Source of the DNA: Skermanella stibiiresistens SB22 | GTDB lineage: Bacteria; Pseudomonadota; Alphaproteobacteria; Azospirillales; Azospirillaceae | Direction of reading: 5' to 3' | DNA length: 47,865 nt | Assembly: GCF_000576635.1 (NCBI RefSeq) | Contig: NZ_AVFL01000040.1 | Span: 1-47,865 of the forward strand | Shown here: positions 16,026 to 26,100 of the stretch, in pieces | How the letters are laid out: every line of letters begins with the position of its first letter | Position numbering within the stretch: the stretch's first letter is position 1 | Position numbers and translations under genes: made by a program | Notes under the pieces: model-generated | What the model was told of the DNA's origin: nothing | Databases searched by the model: none | What the model saw: the letters and a program-made list of their open reading frames with translations, nothing else

Positions 16026-17568
16026 CCCGATCGCCCAGCATCAGACGCGCCGACAACTCCGCCACGCCCTCGGGCACCGGCCGGTATTCGAGGTACAGGC
16101 GCCATCCACCGGTCTGGGGCACACGCTCGACCACCGGTTCGACGACGGCACCGGCCGTCGCCGCGACCTCGGCCCGGATTCCGTCGGCATGATCGGGCAA
16201 CCCGCCGCCCTCGAAATCGACCACAAGGAACCGGCGCTCCGGCGACGGCGGCACCGTCGGCCGCAACCGTTCCGCCGAACCGATGCGGGTCGCCACCACC
16301 CGGCCCAGCGGATGCAATTCGGCGCCATCGTCGAGGATCGTCAGCCGATAGCCGAAATCCAACGGCTGCCCCGGCACCGTAGGACGCTCCGGCACCCAAT
16401 AGGCCACGATGTTGTCGTTGTACTCCTCCAGCGACGGAAACTCGTACAGTTCGACGGAACCGCTCCCCCAATCGCCGCGCGGTTCGGTCCACACGCTGGG
16501 CCGCCGCTCGTGCAGGGCCTGGACGTCCTGATAGCTGGCGAAGTCGCGGTCACGCTGCATCAATCCGAAGCCTCCGGGCGCGGCCATGGCGTAATCGGTC
16601 GCCAGCGCCGCCACGCGGCCATTGACCAGGGGCCGCCAACTCCAGTCGTCGCCGGCGTCCCGCGTCAGCAAGCCGTCGCTGTCGTGCATCTCTGGCCGGA
16701 AGTCGTCGAAGCCGCGGGGCCCGTTCTCGCCATGCAGGAACATGCTGGTCAGCGGCGCCACGCCGAGCCGCGCGATCGGACGCCGGAGGAACAGAGACGC
16801 ATCGACCTCGACCCGTGTCGTGTCGCCGGGCCGCAGCCGGAAGCGGAACGCGCCGGTCAGGCTTGGCCCGTCAAGAGCCGCGAGCACGGTGATCCCCTCG
16901 TCCCCGGGCGCCGGCCGCTCTATCCAGAACTCCGTGAAGTCGGGAAACTCCTCCGGCTCGCTCCCGGCGGTGTCGACCGTCACGCCACGCCCGGACACGC
17001 CGTATTCCTGCCCGCGCGAGATCAGGCGGAAATACGAGGCGCCCAGGAACACCGCGAACTCGTCGCCCGTCGAGCCCCCGCCGGCGGGATGGTGCAGCCG
17101 GAAGCCGGCGAACCCCAGGTCCGGCAGGTCGGGGACCTCCAGTCCGCCAAGGTCGAACATGCCGGGATGATAGGCCACCGGCGTCACCACGCCGTTCTCT
17201 ACGTTGTTGACGCGGACCCGCCGGCGGTACAGGAAGCCTCGATGGAAGAATTGCGCGGTGAAGCCGCCCTCGCCTGCCCACAACGCGCTGGCGCGACGGA
17301 AACGGATCGCGCGGTACTGGTCATAATCCATGTCGCGCAGGACGGCCGGCATCGCCTCGTCCGGCGCCGCGTGGGGTCTCGCGGCCCGCTCGATAGCGTC
17401 GCGACGCACCCGCTCGAAGTCGAAGCCGTCCGCCGCCTTGGCGGTGCCATGATCGGCCACCATACCGGCGGCGACCAAGCCCCCACCCAATCGGGCGGAG
17501 GCGGATAGAAAACTCCGCCTTGTAAATAAAAGGTTCGGCAGAATAAAATCGTCGGCTTGGCGGTTCAT
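15994..17568 (-). CDS. opgD: Osmoregulated periplasmic glucan biosynthesis protein, OpgD/OpgG (MdoD/MdoG) family
   Basis: A 524-residue protein. The start at 17568 places a Tat signal at residues ~14-45 (T-R-R-S-F-L-S-A, hydrophobic stretch, A-K-A-A). The mature part begins with the family signature F-D-F-E-R-V-R-R-D-A and continues through L-R-D-M-D-Y-D-Q-Y-R-A-I-R-F and Q-F-F-H-R-G-F-L-Y. The usual OpgG/D length is about 500-550. The Tat signal favours OpgD over the Sec-exported OpgG. It shapes the periplasmic glucan backbone. It is divergent from opgH, with 95 nt between the two starts, instead of lying in the classic opgGH order. Confidence 0.9.
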   Translation of the reverse strand: MNRQADDFILPNLLFTRRSFLSASARLGGGLVAAGMVADHGTAKAADGFDFERVRRDAIERAARPHAAPDEAMPAVLRDMDYDQYRAIRFRRASALWAGEGGFTAQFFHRGFLYRRRVRVNNVENGVVTPVAYHPGMFDLGGLEVPDLPDLGFAGFRLHHPAGGGSTGDEFAVFLGASYFRLISRGQEYGVSGRGVTVDTAGSEPEEFPDFTEFWIERPAPGDEGITVLAALDGPSLTGAFRFRLRPGDTTRVEVDASLFLRRPIARLGVAPLTSMFLHGENGPRGFDDFRPEMHDSDGLLTRDAGDDWSWRPLVNGRVAALATDYAMAAPGGFGLMQRDRDFASYQDVQALHERRPSVWTEPRGDWGSGSVELYEFPSLEEYNDNIVAYWVPERPTVPGQPLDFGYRLTILDDGAELHPLGRVVATRIGSAERLRPTVPPSPERRFLVVDFEGGGLPDHADGIRAEVAATAGAVVEPVVERVPQTGGWRLYLEYRPVPEGVAELSARLMLGDRVMTETWRYSW

Positions 17569-17663
17569 CGTATCAGCCCTGTCGGCACAAAGAACGGCGA
17601 TCCCATCGCCCCACCGGGCGATCACACCGCCCACCGATAACTTCCCGGAAGGCCACCTGTTCC

Positions 17664-19583
17664 ATGACGTTCGAGTCCCCCGCCGAGACCTCCCCGCGCG
17701 TGCCTCTCGCCGTGCGCCGGGCACTGTTTCTCGGCCCGGCGTTTCTCCTGACCGCGCTCGCGGGCGTGCTGGCGGCGGAGGCGATGGGAGGTCCGCGCGA
17801 CGGGCTCGACTGGCTGCTGGTCGTCCTGTTCACCCTCAACCTGGGCTGGCTGGCGCTGAACGGCTGGCAAGTGGTCCTGGGCTTCGTCCTTCATTGCCTG
17901 GGCCGCCGGGCCTTTCCGCCGCTCGAACGCGCCGCCGCGGCGGTCGACATCGCTGTGCCACCGAAGTCCCGCACGGCCGTGGTGCTGCCGATCCACAACG
18001 AGGATGTCGCGGCCGTGTTCGCGGCGGTCGCGGTGATCGCCCGCTCGCTGGAACGGAGCGGCGAGGTCGAGCGCATCGACCTGTTCGTGCTGAGCGACAG
18101 CCGTGACGAGGAGATCTGGCGCGCGGAGGAGCGGGCCTACGACGCGCTGCTGGCTGAGTTCGCCGGCGACGCCGCGAAACCTTTGGTCTACTATCGCCGG
18201 CGGTCGGACAACGGTGGACGCAAGGCCGGCAATCTGGCGGACTTCTGCGTCAACTGGGGCCATGTCTATGATTTCATGGTGGTGCTCGACGCCGACAGCC
18301 TGATGGACGGCGCCAATATCCGCCGTCTGATCCGGCTGATGGAGGACAATTCCAGGATCGGCCTGATCCAGACGGTGTCCCATCCGGTCAACCGGGAAAC
18401 GCTGTTCGCCCGAATCCATCAGTTCGCCGCCAACCTGTACACGCCGCTGTCGGTCCTAGGGCTCAACTTCTGGCAGCAGGAGGACGCGAACTATTGGGGC
18501 CACAACGCGATCGTCCGGATCACGGCGTTCATGGCCCACTGCGACCTGCCGGTGCTGCCGGGCAAGGCGCCGCTGGGGGGCGAGATCCTGTGCCACGATG
18601 TCGTCGAGGCCTGCCTGATGCGGCGCGGCCCCTACCAAACCTGGGTGCTCCCCCTCCTGGGCGGCACCTGGGAGGAACTTCCCGCCAACACGATCGACTA
18701 CGCCGGCCGCGACCGTCGCTGGTGCCAGGGCAATCTCCAGCACATGCGATTCCTGCCGGCCCATGGGGTTCGCTGGCCAGGCCGCCTGCACCTGCTGATG
18801 GGCATCATGTGCTACATCTCGGCGCCGGTCTGGTTCGCCTTCCTGATCCTGTCGGCGGGTCAACTGATCCTGGGCCGGGAAACGGGGGGCGGGCAGGCAG
18901 GCTATGGCCTGCTGACCTCCGGCCTGTTCAATCCAGGCGCCGCCGCCGCGGCGATGTTCGCGCTGACCCTGGTCCTGCTGTTCCTGCCGAAGATCCTGGG
19001 CATCGCCGCCGTCCTGGCCGACCGCCAGGCCCGCGCCGGTTTTGGCGGCGGCATCCGCCTGTTGGCCAGCGCCTTGCTCGAACAGGTGTTCTCGACGCTC
19101 CAGGCCCCCGTGCTGATGGCTTGGTACAGCCAGTTCGTCGTCACCACCCTGGCCGGTCGGATCGTCCCCTGGAACGGTCAGCCGCGCGGCGACCGGAGCG
19201 TCGGTCTGGCGGAGTCGTCCCAGCGCCACGCCGGCCATGTCGTCCTGGGACTGCTGATGGCCGCCGCCGCGTCGCTGGTCGGCCCGGTGCTGTTCTGGTG
19301 GATGTCGCCGATCATCGCGGGCCTCGTGCTCAGCCCGCTCCTGACCAGCTGGTCGAGCCGCCGCGCCGCCGGTCTGGCGGCCCGGCGCCTTGGCCTGTTC
19401 CTGATCCCGGCGGAAGTGACCCCGGCGCCCGAGCTGACCGAGCTGGCGGCCCGCCTGTCCGCCACCACCCCTCCCACGGCCGAGGTCATCCGCCCCAGCC
19501 TGCCCCAGCGCTCGGTCATCCCGATGACGCCGCAGAGCCTGTACCGCCCCACCCTGGCGCGGGAAACGGCCGACGCGGATTAA
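17664..19583 (+). CDS. opgH: Glucans biosynthesis glucosyltransferase OpgH (MdoH)
   Basis: A 639-residue inner-membrane GT2 enzyme that makes the beta-glucan backbone from UDP-glucose. Two N-terminal membrane segments (about residues 20-45 and 52-75) precede the cytosolic domain. That domain has S-D-S-R-D-E-E-I-W, Y-Y-R-R-R-S-D-N-G-G-R-K-A-G-N (about 173-190), D-A-D-S (about 209) and R-R-W-C-Q-G-N (about 350). Several membrane segments follow to about residue 560. It is shorter than the enterobacterial protein (~850), mainly at the N-terminus, as is common in alphaproteobacteria. It forms a functional pair with the divergent opgD. Confidence 0.93.
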   Translation: MTFESPAETSPRVPLAVRRALFLGPAFLLTALAGVLAAEAMGGPRDGLDWLLVVLFTLNLGWLALNGWQVVLGFVLHCLGRRAFPPLERAAAAVDIAVPPKSRTAVVLPIHNEDVAAVFAAVAVIARSLERSGEVERIDLFVLSDSRDEEIWRAEERAYDALLAEFAGDAAKPLVYYRRRSDNGGRKAGNLADFCVNWGHVYDFMVVLDADSLMDGANIRRLIRLMEDNSRIGLIQTVSHPVNRETLFARIHQFAANLYTPLSVLGLNFWQQEDANYWGHNAIVRITAFMAHCDLPVLPGKAPLGGEILCHDVVEACLMRRGPYQTWVLPLLGGTWEELPANTIDYAGRDRRWCQGNLQHMRFLPAHGVRWPGRLHLLMGIMCYISAPVWFAFLILSAGQLILGRETGGGQAGYGLLTSGLFNPGAAAAAMFALTLVLLFLPKILGIAAVLADRQARAGFGGGIRLLASALLEQVFSTLQAPVLMAWYSQFVVTTLAGRIVPWNGQPRGDRSVGLAESSQRHAGHVVLGLLMAAAASLVGPVLFWWMSPIIAGLVLSPLLTSWSSRRAAGLAARRLGLFLIPAEVTPAPELTELAARLSATTPPTAEVIRPSLPQRSVIPMTPQSLYRPTLARETADAD

Positions 19584-20042
19584 GGTGCGTCCCGCAACCG
19601 GAGCTTATGGCTAACAGGGAGCCAGAACCAAGGGCGGGTCGGTGCTCGGAAGAATTTTTCATCCATGAGTTGTCTGGATACAAACCACTTCTTTCGTATA
19701 CAAAACATTACTCAACACACGAAACACGAATATGGTTCGTCCAAAAGACTTCGTGGATCGAACCGCGCCCTATTAGTGATTTGCGATGCAAAACGCGAAT
19801 CTGCGCATGATGGGTTCAAGTTTTTTCCCTTTAGGTAACAATAAATAATGACCTTTAACTAATAAATCATTATATGACTCCACCGTACGGCATACTCAAG
19901 ACCATAGCACAGAAACGATCACGAATACCTTTGACGCCATTCGTGAGCGAAAGCTTTGGAATTCATACTTTGGTTTAGCTGGCATTGATCTTGCTCAAGT
20001 CAGGGAACGCTTGAAACCGACCCCCTGACCCGAGACCGAACC
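19584..20042. other. Gene-poor, AT-rich intergenic region (459 nt)
   Basis: It lies between opgH and the carbonic anhydrase gene and is strikingly AT-rich compared with its neighbours, especially 19660-19980. No convincing gene, terminator or paired promoter boxes were found. It presumably carries the promoter of the carbonic anhydrase/chemoreceptor pair. Confidence 0.5.
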
Positions 20043-20852
20043 ATGCCGCGAAGCAACCACCACAATCGTCGCTCCATCCTGCGTCATCTGGCCATCGGCG
20101 GGGTCGCCGCCTGCCCGATCTGCGTGGGTGTCGCCAAGGCCGTCGCCGGCGAGCCGCACCACGGCGCCGCCGGTGCGACGCCGCACTGGGCCTACGAGGG
20201 TGCCGAGGGTCCGGAGCATTGGGGAGTTTTGACCCCGGAGTTCCGTTCCTGCTCCCTCGGTCTCGAACAGACACCGATCGATATCGACGGCGCCGTCAGG
20301 GCCGAGATGGGCAGCATCGACATCGCGTTCGCTCCCATCCCGGCGACCGTCGTCAACAACGGCCATACCATCCAAGTCAACTGCGCGCGGGGCAGCCACA
20401 GCGTCATCTCCGGCGTCCGTCACGAACTGCTCCAGTTCCACTTCCATCATCCGTCGGAACACCTGCTGTCAGGCAAGGCTTTCCAGATGGAGTGCCATTT
20501 CGTCCACAAGGCGGCTTCGGGTGCGCTGGCGGTGGTTGGCGTCCTGATCAATCCGGGAGCCGCGAACGCCGCGCTGGATCCGGTGTGGGACGTCTTGCCG
20601 GTGACGGCGGGTGAGGAAGCGAAACTCGCCAACGACATCGATCCCGCGACCCTGTTGCCGGACCACCGAGCCTACTTCCGCTACGCTGGATCGCTGACCA
20701 CGCCACCGTGTTCGGAGGGCGTCACCTGGACCATCCTCGGCGCGCCCATCGAGGCGTCAAAGGCGCAGATCGCCAAATTCGCGGCCTTGTTCCCGAACAA
20801 CGCGCGCCCCATCCAAGGCCGCAATCGCCGCTTCCTCCTCAAGTCGTTCTGA
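20043..20852 (+). CDS. Alpha-class carbonic anhydrase, exported
   Basis: A 269-residue periplasmic enzyme for CO2/bicarbonate interconversion. The N-terminus has a Tat-like signal (N-R-R-S-I-L-R-H-L, short hydrophobic run). The mature domain shows the alpha-CA fingerprint: W-A-Y-E-G near the start, Q-T-P-I-D-I, the zinc ligands in F-H-F-H-H-P-S-E-H (about residues 132-140) and M-E-C-H-F-V-H-K (third zinc histidine), then [13 protein letters not shown]. Cysteines in R-S-C-S and P-P-C-S could form the usual disulfide. The chemoreceptor gene starts 26 nt downstream and is probably co-transcribed. Confidence 0.93.
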   Translation: MPRSNHHNRRSILRHLAIGGVAACPICVGVAKAVAGEPHHGAAGATPHWAYEGAEGPEHWGVLTPEFRSCSLGLEQTPIDIDGAVRAEMGSIDIAFAPIPATVVNNGHTIQVNCARGSHSVISGVRHELLQFHFHHPSEHLLSGKAFQMECHFVHKAASGALAVVGVLINPGAANAALDPVWDVLPVTAGEEAKLANDIDPATLLPDHRAYFRYAGSLTTPPCSEGVTWTILGAPIEASKAQIAKFAALFPNNARPIQGRNRRFLLKSF

Positions 20853-20878
20853 ACCAATCCGCCACCAGGAATGGCACC

Positions 20879-22921
20879 ATGTCTCCCAACACCTCCAGAT
20901 TCCGCCTCGGCATGGCGTTCGACAACACCAGGATCCGCACCAAGATCGGCATCGCTTCAGGCATGGTGCTGGTCGTCCTGACCGGACTGTCGGCGCAGAG
21001 CTGCGTCTCGCTCAACAGGATCAGCCACGAGTTCGACGCCTACGCGCGCAGCGTCGAGGTCGTCGATGCCGCCCGCGTGATCGACCGCGACATGATCGAT
21101 CTCCGCCGCCACGTGCGGGAGTACGCTTTCACCGGACACCATGAGAGCGCCGAGAAGGCACGCGCCGTGATCGTTCAACTGCGCGCGGATTTCCAGCAAG
21201 CCGGGGTCGTGGTTCGGCGGGAGGACCAGAAAGCCCGGCTGACGGCCAGCAGGAAGCTCTTCGATACCTACGCCGATGACTTCGACACCATCGTCACGTG
21301 GAAGACTGAGGGGGAAAAGCTGATCGGCGATGTCCTCGATCCCAAGGGATCGGCGGCGGTGAGGGACCTCGAAGAGATCAGGCTGCTGGCGGTGAGGGAT
21401 GGCGACGGCAATGCCTCCATCCTGGCTGGCGCGGCCCTCGAGACGCTGCTTCAGGGCCGGCTGGCCGCCAACAAGATGCTGGCGCGCCATGATCAAGCCG
21501 CGGCCGAGGCGGCCGAGCGGAGATTCACCGCCCTCGGCCGCACACTCCAGGCGCTGGCCGCGGCCAGTGCCGGCAAAACCTACGAGAAGGCGGCGATCGA
21601 GACGAGGAATTTGGCCGAGGCTTACCGCGAGGCGTTCGAGCGGGCGGCGGACCTGAGTGAAAGGATCGATCACGAGATCACCGGCCCCATGTTCCAGGCC
21701 GGCAACGAACTATCGGCCAACGCCGCCCAGATCCGCGACGGCGCGATCGAGGAGGAGCACCGTGTCGAAACCGAGACGAACGGATTCATCGAGTTCACCG
21801 AGGATCTGATCCTTGGTCTTTCGGTCGCGGGCTTCTTGCTTGGCGCCGCCCTCGCCTGGATGATCGGCCGGGCGATCTCCCGTCCGATCACCGGGATGAC
21901 GGACGCGATGGGGCGGCTGGCCAGCGGTGACAGGACGGTCGAGATCCCCGGCGTCGGACGCCTCGACGAGATCGGCGCCATGGCGAGCGCTGTGGACGTC
22001 TTCAAACAGAACGCCATCACCACCGACCGGCTCACCGCCGAACAGCGGGTGGAGCAGGCGAAAAAGGAGGCCCGGACGGCCGCGGTCATGAAGCTTGTTG
22101 GCGACTTCGACAATTCGGTGTCGATGATCCTGCGCACGGTCTCGTCGGCCGCGACCCAACTCGATGGCACGGCCCAGAGCATGGCGGCGATCGCGGAGGA
22201 AACCGACAGACAGGCGACGGCGTCTGCGTCGGCGGCCGAGCGGACCTCGGCCAATGTCCAGACCGTCGCCGCGGCGGCCGAGGAGATGACGGGATCGCTC
22301 CAGGAGATCGCCCGCCAAGTCACGCGGTCGACCGGCATCGCCAATCAGGCCGTCGAGCAAGCGGCGGCGACCAAACCGACCGTCTTGGGGCTGGCGCAGG
22401 CGGCGCAGAAGATCAATGACGTCGTCGACCTGATCGCCGATATCGCCGGACAGACCAACTTGCTGGCGCTCAACGCCACGATCGAGGCGGCCCGGGCCGG
22501 CGAGGCCGGCAAGGGCTTCGCGGTCGTGGCGTCGGAAGTCAAGAGCCTGGCGACCCGCACGAGCAGTGCGACCGGCGAGATCTCGGCCCAGATAGCGGCG
22601 ATGCAGGCCGCCACCACCGGAGCGGTCGACGCGATCCAGGGGATCGGCGTGACGATCGGCGAGATCAACGACAGTTCCACCACGATCGCGGCCGCGGTCG
22701 AGGAGCAGAGCGCGGCCACGGCGGAGATATCCCGTAGTGTCACCGAGGCCGCCGCGGGAACACGCGAGGTCTCGGCCAACGTCTCCCATGTCACGGAGGT
22801 GTCCCAACAGACCGGCGCCGCCGCCAGTCAGGTGCTGGGAGCCGCCAGCGAATTGGCGCGGCAGGCCGAGATGCTGCGCGGTGAGGTGGAGCGCTTCCTC
22901 GCCGGCATCCAAGCGGCCTGA
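20879..22921 (+). CDS. Methyl-accepting chemotaxis protein
   Basis: A 680-residue chemoreceptor. The ATG at 20879 has AGGA 8 nt upstream and puts the first membrane segment at residues ~22-44. A long helical periplasmic sensor region (about 45-305) follows, then membrane segment 2 (about 310-333), a HAMP domain (about 334-385) and the signalling domain. The hairpin tip [20 protein letters not shown] is at about 521-540. No CheR-docking pentapeptide is seen at the C-terminus (it ends I-Q-A-A). The ligand is unknown; the preceding carbonic anhydrase hints at CO2, bicarbonate or pH. Confidence 0.92.
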   Translation: MSPNTSRFRLGMAFDNTRIRTKIGIASGMVLVVLTGLSAQSCVSLNRISHEFDAYARSVEVVDAARVIDRDMIDLRRHVREYAFTGHHESAEKARAVIVQLRADFQQAGVVVRREDQKARLTASRKLFDTYADDFDTIVTWKTEGEKLIGDVLDPKGSAAVRDLEEIRLLAVRDGDGNASILAGAALETLLQGRLAANKMLARHDQAAAEAAERRFTALGRTLQALAAASAGKTYEKAAIETRNLAEAYREAFERAADLSERIDHEITGPMFQAGNELSANAAQIRDGAIEEEHRVETETNGFIEFTEDLILGLSVAGFLLGAALAWMIGRAISRPITGMTDAMGRLASGDRTVEIPGVGRLDEIGAMASAVDVFKQNAITTDRLTAEQRVEQAKKEARTAAVMKLVGDFDNSVSMILRTVSSAATQLDGTAQSMAAIAEETDRQATASASAAERTSANVQTVAAAAEEMTGSLQEIARQVTRSTGIANQAVEQAAATKPTVLGLAQAAQKINDVVDLIADIAGQTNLLALNATIEAARAGEAGKGFAVVASEVKSLATRTSSATGEISAQIAAMQAATTGAVDAIQGIGVTIGEINDSSTTIAAAVEEQSAATAEISRSVTEAAAGTREVSANVSHVTEVSQQTGAAASQVLGAASELARQAEMLRGEVERFLAGIQAA

Positions 22922-23396
22922 CCGCGGACGAGGTCGACCCCATCGATCGGTCAGGCCCAGGGCACGCGAAAATCGGGTACCCTGGGCCTGACCGTCCATC
23001 CACCCCATGCCGTCGCCGGATCTCCCCAGGGCGGCCCCCGATCGAGGTGGCCACTAGGACCTCGCGCGGCGGCAGCCCCCCACCTCTCCGATTTTGGATG
23101 ATTTCCGCTGAGTGACTATCTCGACGCTTCCCATGCCCAGGGTCATCATGAGTCTCAAAAATGACAACAGATGTGATCAAGTGATTTGCGAAGTTTAATC
23201 TCCCAACATCAGCGTGATGGCGTAACACGCGAATAGCCTGACTTCCCCATCGCCCGTCATTTGGCTCGGCGGCGAAACCTTAACCTTCGCGGTATTACCT
23301 TTCGCGGATATGCCGCACCATTAGACTGTTGATATTGGTTGAAAATAATTAATAATACCGCCTAAGAGGGCAATGTTGCTCTTCGGAGGTTGGTGA
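22922..23396. other. Intergenic region with hairpin, no gene (475 nt)
   Basis: It holds the inverted repeat at 22948-22994 and, from about 23090 on, AT-rich DNA that should contain the promoter of the histidine kinase at 23397. No convincing reading frame was found. Confidence 0.5.
22948..22994 (+). terminator. Perfect 15-bp inverted repeat after the chemoreceptor gene
   Basis: CGGTCAGGCCCAGGG (22948-22962) pairs perfectly with CCCTGGGCCTGACCG (22980-22994) around a 17-nt loop. It starts 26 nt after the stop codon. No T-run follows, so it is a terminator or 3'-end stabilising hairpin. Confidence 0.6.
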
Positions 23397-25397
23397 ATGA
23401 CAGTGCTTCCGGGATCGCCCCTTGTGCGTCGTCTGGTGATCCCCGTTGTCGTGATGTTCATCGTCGGCTCGGCGACCATCTTCGGATTGGCGGTGGTTTC
23501 CGCGCGCTGGCAGGACAAACAGGCGGCGACCGACTCGGGCCGAATGGTCGAGCATACGCTGACCGAAGCCAAAGCCGCCCTCGCCGTGCTCGCCAAGGAC
23601 TACACGTGGTGGGATGAGCCGATCACCCGCCTGTTCATCAACTTCGACGCCACCTACGCCGACCATGACTTCGGTGGCTACCTGATCGACCAGCACGACG
23701 CCGCCGCCGTGTTCGTGTTCGACCGGGACGGCGCGGAGATCTATGGCCGGGTCGAGGGGGACGCCGACCGGGCCGGCGACGGCGCCACCAATCCCAATCT
23801 CCACAAGCTCGTCCAGGACGCCATGGCATCGCCGATGGACGAGCCGGTCGTCGCGACGGGATTGGTCGAATTCGCCGATGGCATCCACATCGCCGCGGCT
23901 TCACGCTTCACGCCGGAGACTGCCGACAGCTTCGAGGAGGCGCCTCCGCTCGGCACCCTGGTCATCCTCCGCAAGATGGACGACACCTTCCTGGAACGTG
24001 TGAGCCAGATGTCGCACGTCCACGACTTGGCGATCCTGCCGCCCGGCGTCATGGCCCCAGGCTCGCTGACGGCGCCGCTGGAGGCTCCACTGGGCACCGT
24101 GCTCGGCAATGTCAGCTGGAAGCCGCCAACCCCGGGAAGGGACTTCCTCAATCGGTTCCTGCCGCCCCTGATGATCGTGGGACTGACCATGGGGCTGCTG
24201 CTGGCGGTGGTGCTGCGACAAGCCCGGCGATTCGCCGAGCGGATGTCCGCCAGCGAGGAGCGCTTGGCGCTCGCGATGGACGCCGCGCGCGATGGGTTGT
24301 GGGATTGGAATGTCGAAAGCGGCGACGCCCATTACAGCGACCGCTGGGTGACCATGCTCGGCTACGAGCCCGACGAGATCGAGCCTCGGATCGAGTCCTG
24401 GGAAAAGCTGGTCCACCCGGACGACCTGCCGAGGGCGGTCAAGGCGCTGGCGGACTGCCGCGCCGGAAGCAACCCCATCTACGAGGTCGAACACCGGCTG
24501 CGCGCCAAGAACGGGGCTTGGCTATGGATCCTGGCGCGGGGCAAGGTCGTGAGCCACAATCCCGCCGGGGGAGCCGCGCGCATGGTCGGGACCCACACCG
24601 ACATCACCGCCCGGCGCATGGCCGAACAGCGCGCCATCGACGCCCGCTCCGAGGCGGAGGCCGCAAGCCAGGTCAAGAGCCACTTCCTGGCCAACATGAG
24701 CCATGAGCTGAGGACGCCGCTCAACGCCATCATCGGCTTCTCCGACATGCTGCTGCGCGAGTTCTTCGGCCCGCTGACGCCGAAGCAGAAGGAATACGCG
24801 GCGGCGATTAACTCGTCCGGCTCTCACCTGCTCGAGGTCATCGCCGATGTGCTGGACCTGTCCAAGGTCGAGGCCGGCCGCATGGAATTGCACACCGAGA
24901 CGGTCGATGTCCGAGCCCTGATCAACACTTGCGTCGCCCTGATGGAAAGCGAGGCGGTCGCCGCCGACGTCACCCTGCGGGCGACGCTGCCCCGCGACCC
25001 GGTCGAGATCACCGCCGACAAGGTGCGGGTCCGCCAAGTGATCCTCAACCTCGTGTCCAACGCCGTCAAGTTCACCCCGACCGGCGGGCGGGTCGACATC
25101 GTGCTTGGCGAGCCGGTATCCGGTCGCGTCGAGATCCGCGTCCAGGACACCGGGATCGGCATGAGGCAGGAGGATATCAAGGTGGCGCTCGAACCGTTCC
25201 GGCAACTGGACGATTCCATGGCCCGCCGTCACCAGGGAACCGGGCTGGGCCTGCCTCTGGCCAAGCTGCTGGCCGAATTGCACGGCGGCGAACTCGACCT
25301 GACGAGCGAGCCGAACCGCGGCACCACCGTCACCGTCAGCCTTCCGGCGCCCCGGCGGGCGCCGGTCCTCCGCTCCGTCAGCGGGCGCTCGGCCTGA
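23397..25397 (+). CDS. CHASE4-PAS hybrid-less sensor histidine kinase
   Basis: A 666-residue kinase. GGAGG precedes the ATG. Order of parts: membrane segment 1 (about 10-32); a periplasmic CHASE4-type domain (D-Y-T-W-W-D-E-P, then G-G-Y-L-I-D-Q); membrane segment 2 (about 256-277); a PAS domain (about 285-405; G-L-W-D-W-N, then a P-A-C-like I-T-A-R-R); HisKA with the phospho-histidine in N-M-S-H-E-L-R-T-P-L-N (about 433); and HATPase_c with N-L-V-S-N-A-V-K-F-T and G-T-G-L-G-L-P. No receiver domain is attached and no cognate regulator is adjacent. Its 3' end overlaps the convergent lipoprotein gene by 20 nt. Confidence 0.92.
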   Translation: MTVLPGSPLVRRLVIPVVVMFIVGSATIFGLAVVSARWQDKQAATDSGRMVEHTLTEAKAALAVLAKDYTWWDEPITRLFINFDATYADHDFGGYLIDQHDAAAVFVFDRDGAEIYGRVEGDADRAGDGATNPNLHKLVQDAMASPMDEPVVATGLVEFADGIHIAAASRFTPETADSFEEAPPLGTLVILRKMDDTFLERVSQMSHVHDLAILPPGVMAPGSLTAPLEAPLGTVLGNVSWKPPTPGRDFLNRFLPPLMIVGLTMGLLLAVVLRQARRFAERMSASEERLALAMDAARDGLWDWNVESGDAHYSDRWVTMLGYEPDEIEPRIESWEKLVHPDDLPRAVKALADCRAGSNPIYEVEHRLRAKNGAWLWILARGKVVSHNPAGGAARMVGTHTDITARRMAEQRAIDARSEAEAASQVKSHFLANMSHELRTPLNAIIGFSDMLLREFFGPLTPKQKEYAAAINSSGSHLLEVIADVLDLSKVEAGRMELHTETVDVRALINTCVALMESEAVAADVTLRATLPRDPVEITADKVRVRQVILNLVSNAVKFTPTGGRVDIVLGEPVSGRVEIRVQDTGIGMRQEDIKVALEPFRQLDDSMARRHQGTGLGLPLAKLLAELHGGELDLTSEPNRGTTVTVSLPAPRRAPVLRSVSGRSA

Positions 25398-26007
25398 GGG
25401 GAACAGGATCGCCGGTCGCGACCCAGCGGCCTTGGGCGGTCGCGACGGGAGTGAACACCGGCATGGCTGCCGACGGGGCGGCCAAGGGGACCGCCGACGT
25501 GGATGCCACGGCGGTCGGCACGGCCACCGGAGCCGCCAACGGGGCCACCATTGGAGCCATCACCGGGGCCGCTTCCGCCCGAACCACCGGAGCCGGCGCG
25601 AGCTTGGGAGGGAACTCCGGGACCGGCGCGGGAACCGCCACGACCGTCCGCTGGGTCACGGGCGCCGGGCCGTCGCTCTGGTGAACCAATCGGGTGTGGA
25701 TGAAGGCGCTGGCATTGCCCTGCCGCACGGCGAACCATTCGGTGCCGGGCGCGCGTCCCAGGACATCGAGCCGATCACCCGGCCTGACACCGCCCACGAC
25801 CGGAAAATCCGTCCCCGGTCCCGCCCGCAGGTTGGCCGCCTTCGCCGCCACCCAAGCCCCCGCCACGGTCTCAAGCCGAGGTGCTGCCGGGGCGGCCGGT
25901 GGCGGAGCCTCCACGACCCGTGGCGCGCCCGGCATCATCTGACAGGCGCCGAGAGTGAGCGGCAAGGCGGCTGCCGACAGGAACGCGGTGAGCACGGAGC
26001 GGCGCAT
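25378..26007 (-). CDS. SH3-domain (SH3b) lipoprotein with Ala/Pro/Val-rich tail
   Basis: A 209-residue protein. The start at 26007 gives a clean lipoprotein signal with lipobox L-G-A-C (lipidated Cys22). A proline-rich spacer leads to a bacterial SH3 domain (about 45-112: A-A-N-L-R-A-G-P-G-T-D-F-P-V-V, then W-F-A-V-R-Q-G). From about residue 115 on the sequence is a low-complexity Ala/Pro/Val repeat region. Such proteins are usually peptidoglycan-associated, but no catalytic domain is present. It stands alone on the minus strand. Confidence 0.8.
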   Translation of the reverse strand: MRRSVLTAFLSAAALPLTLGACQMMPGAPRVVEAPPPAAPAAPRLETVAGAWVAAKAANLRAGPGTDFPVVGGVRPGDRLDVLGRAPGTEWFAVRQGNASAFIHTRLVHQSDGPAPVTQRTVVAVPAPVPEFPPKLAPAPVVRAEAAPVMAPMVAPLAAPVAVPTAVASTSAVPLAAPSAAMPVFTPVATAQGRWVATGDPVPLRPSAR

Positions 26008-26100
26008 GGAGTTGGTGTCCCGGATGGAAGGGCCTGATTGCCCCGCCAAACTACGTCCAAGGCATTGCCGAGCGGTTAACCCGATACGCCGCGATATCCA

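Noticed and set aside
19607-19810. Possible small gene MANREPEPRAG... in the AT-rich spacer after opgH
   Set aside because: No ribosome site, no family resemblance; part of a longer shadow frame of opgH.
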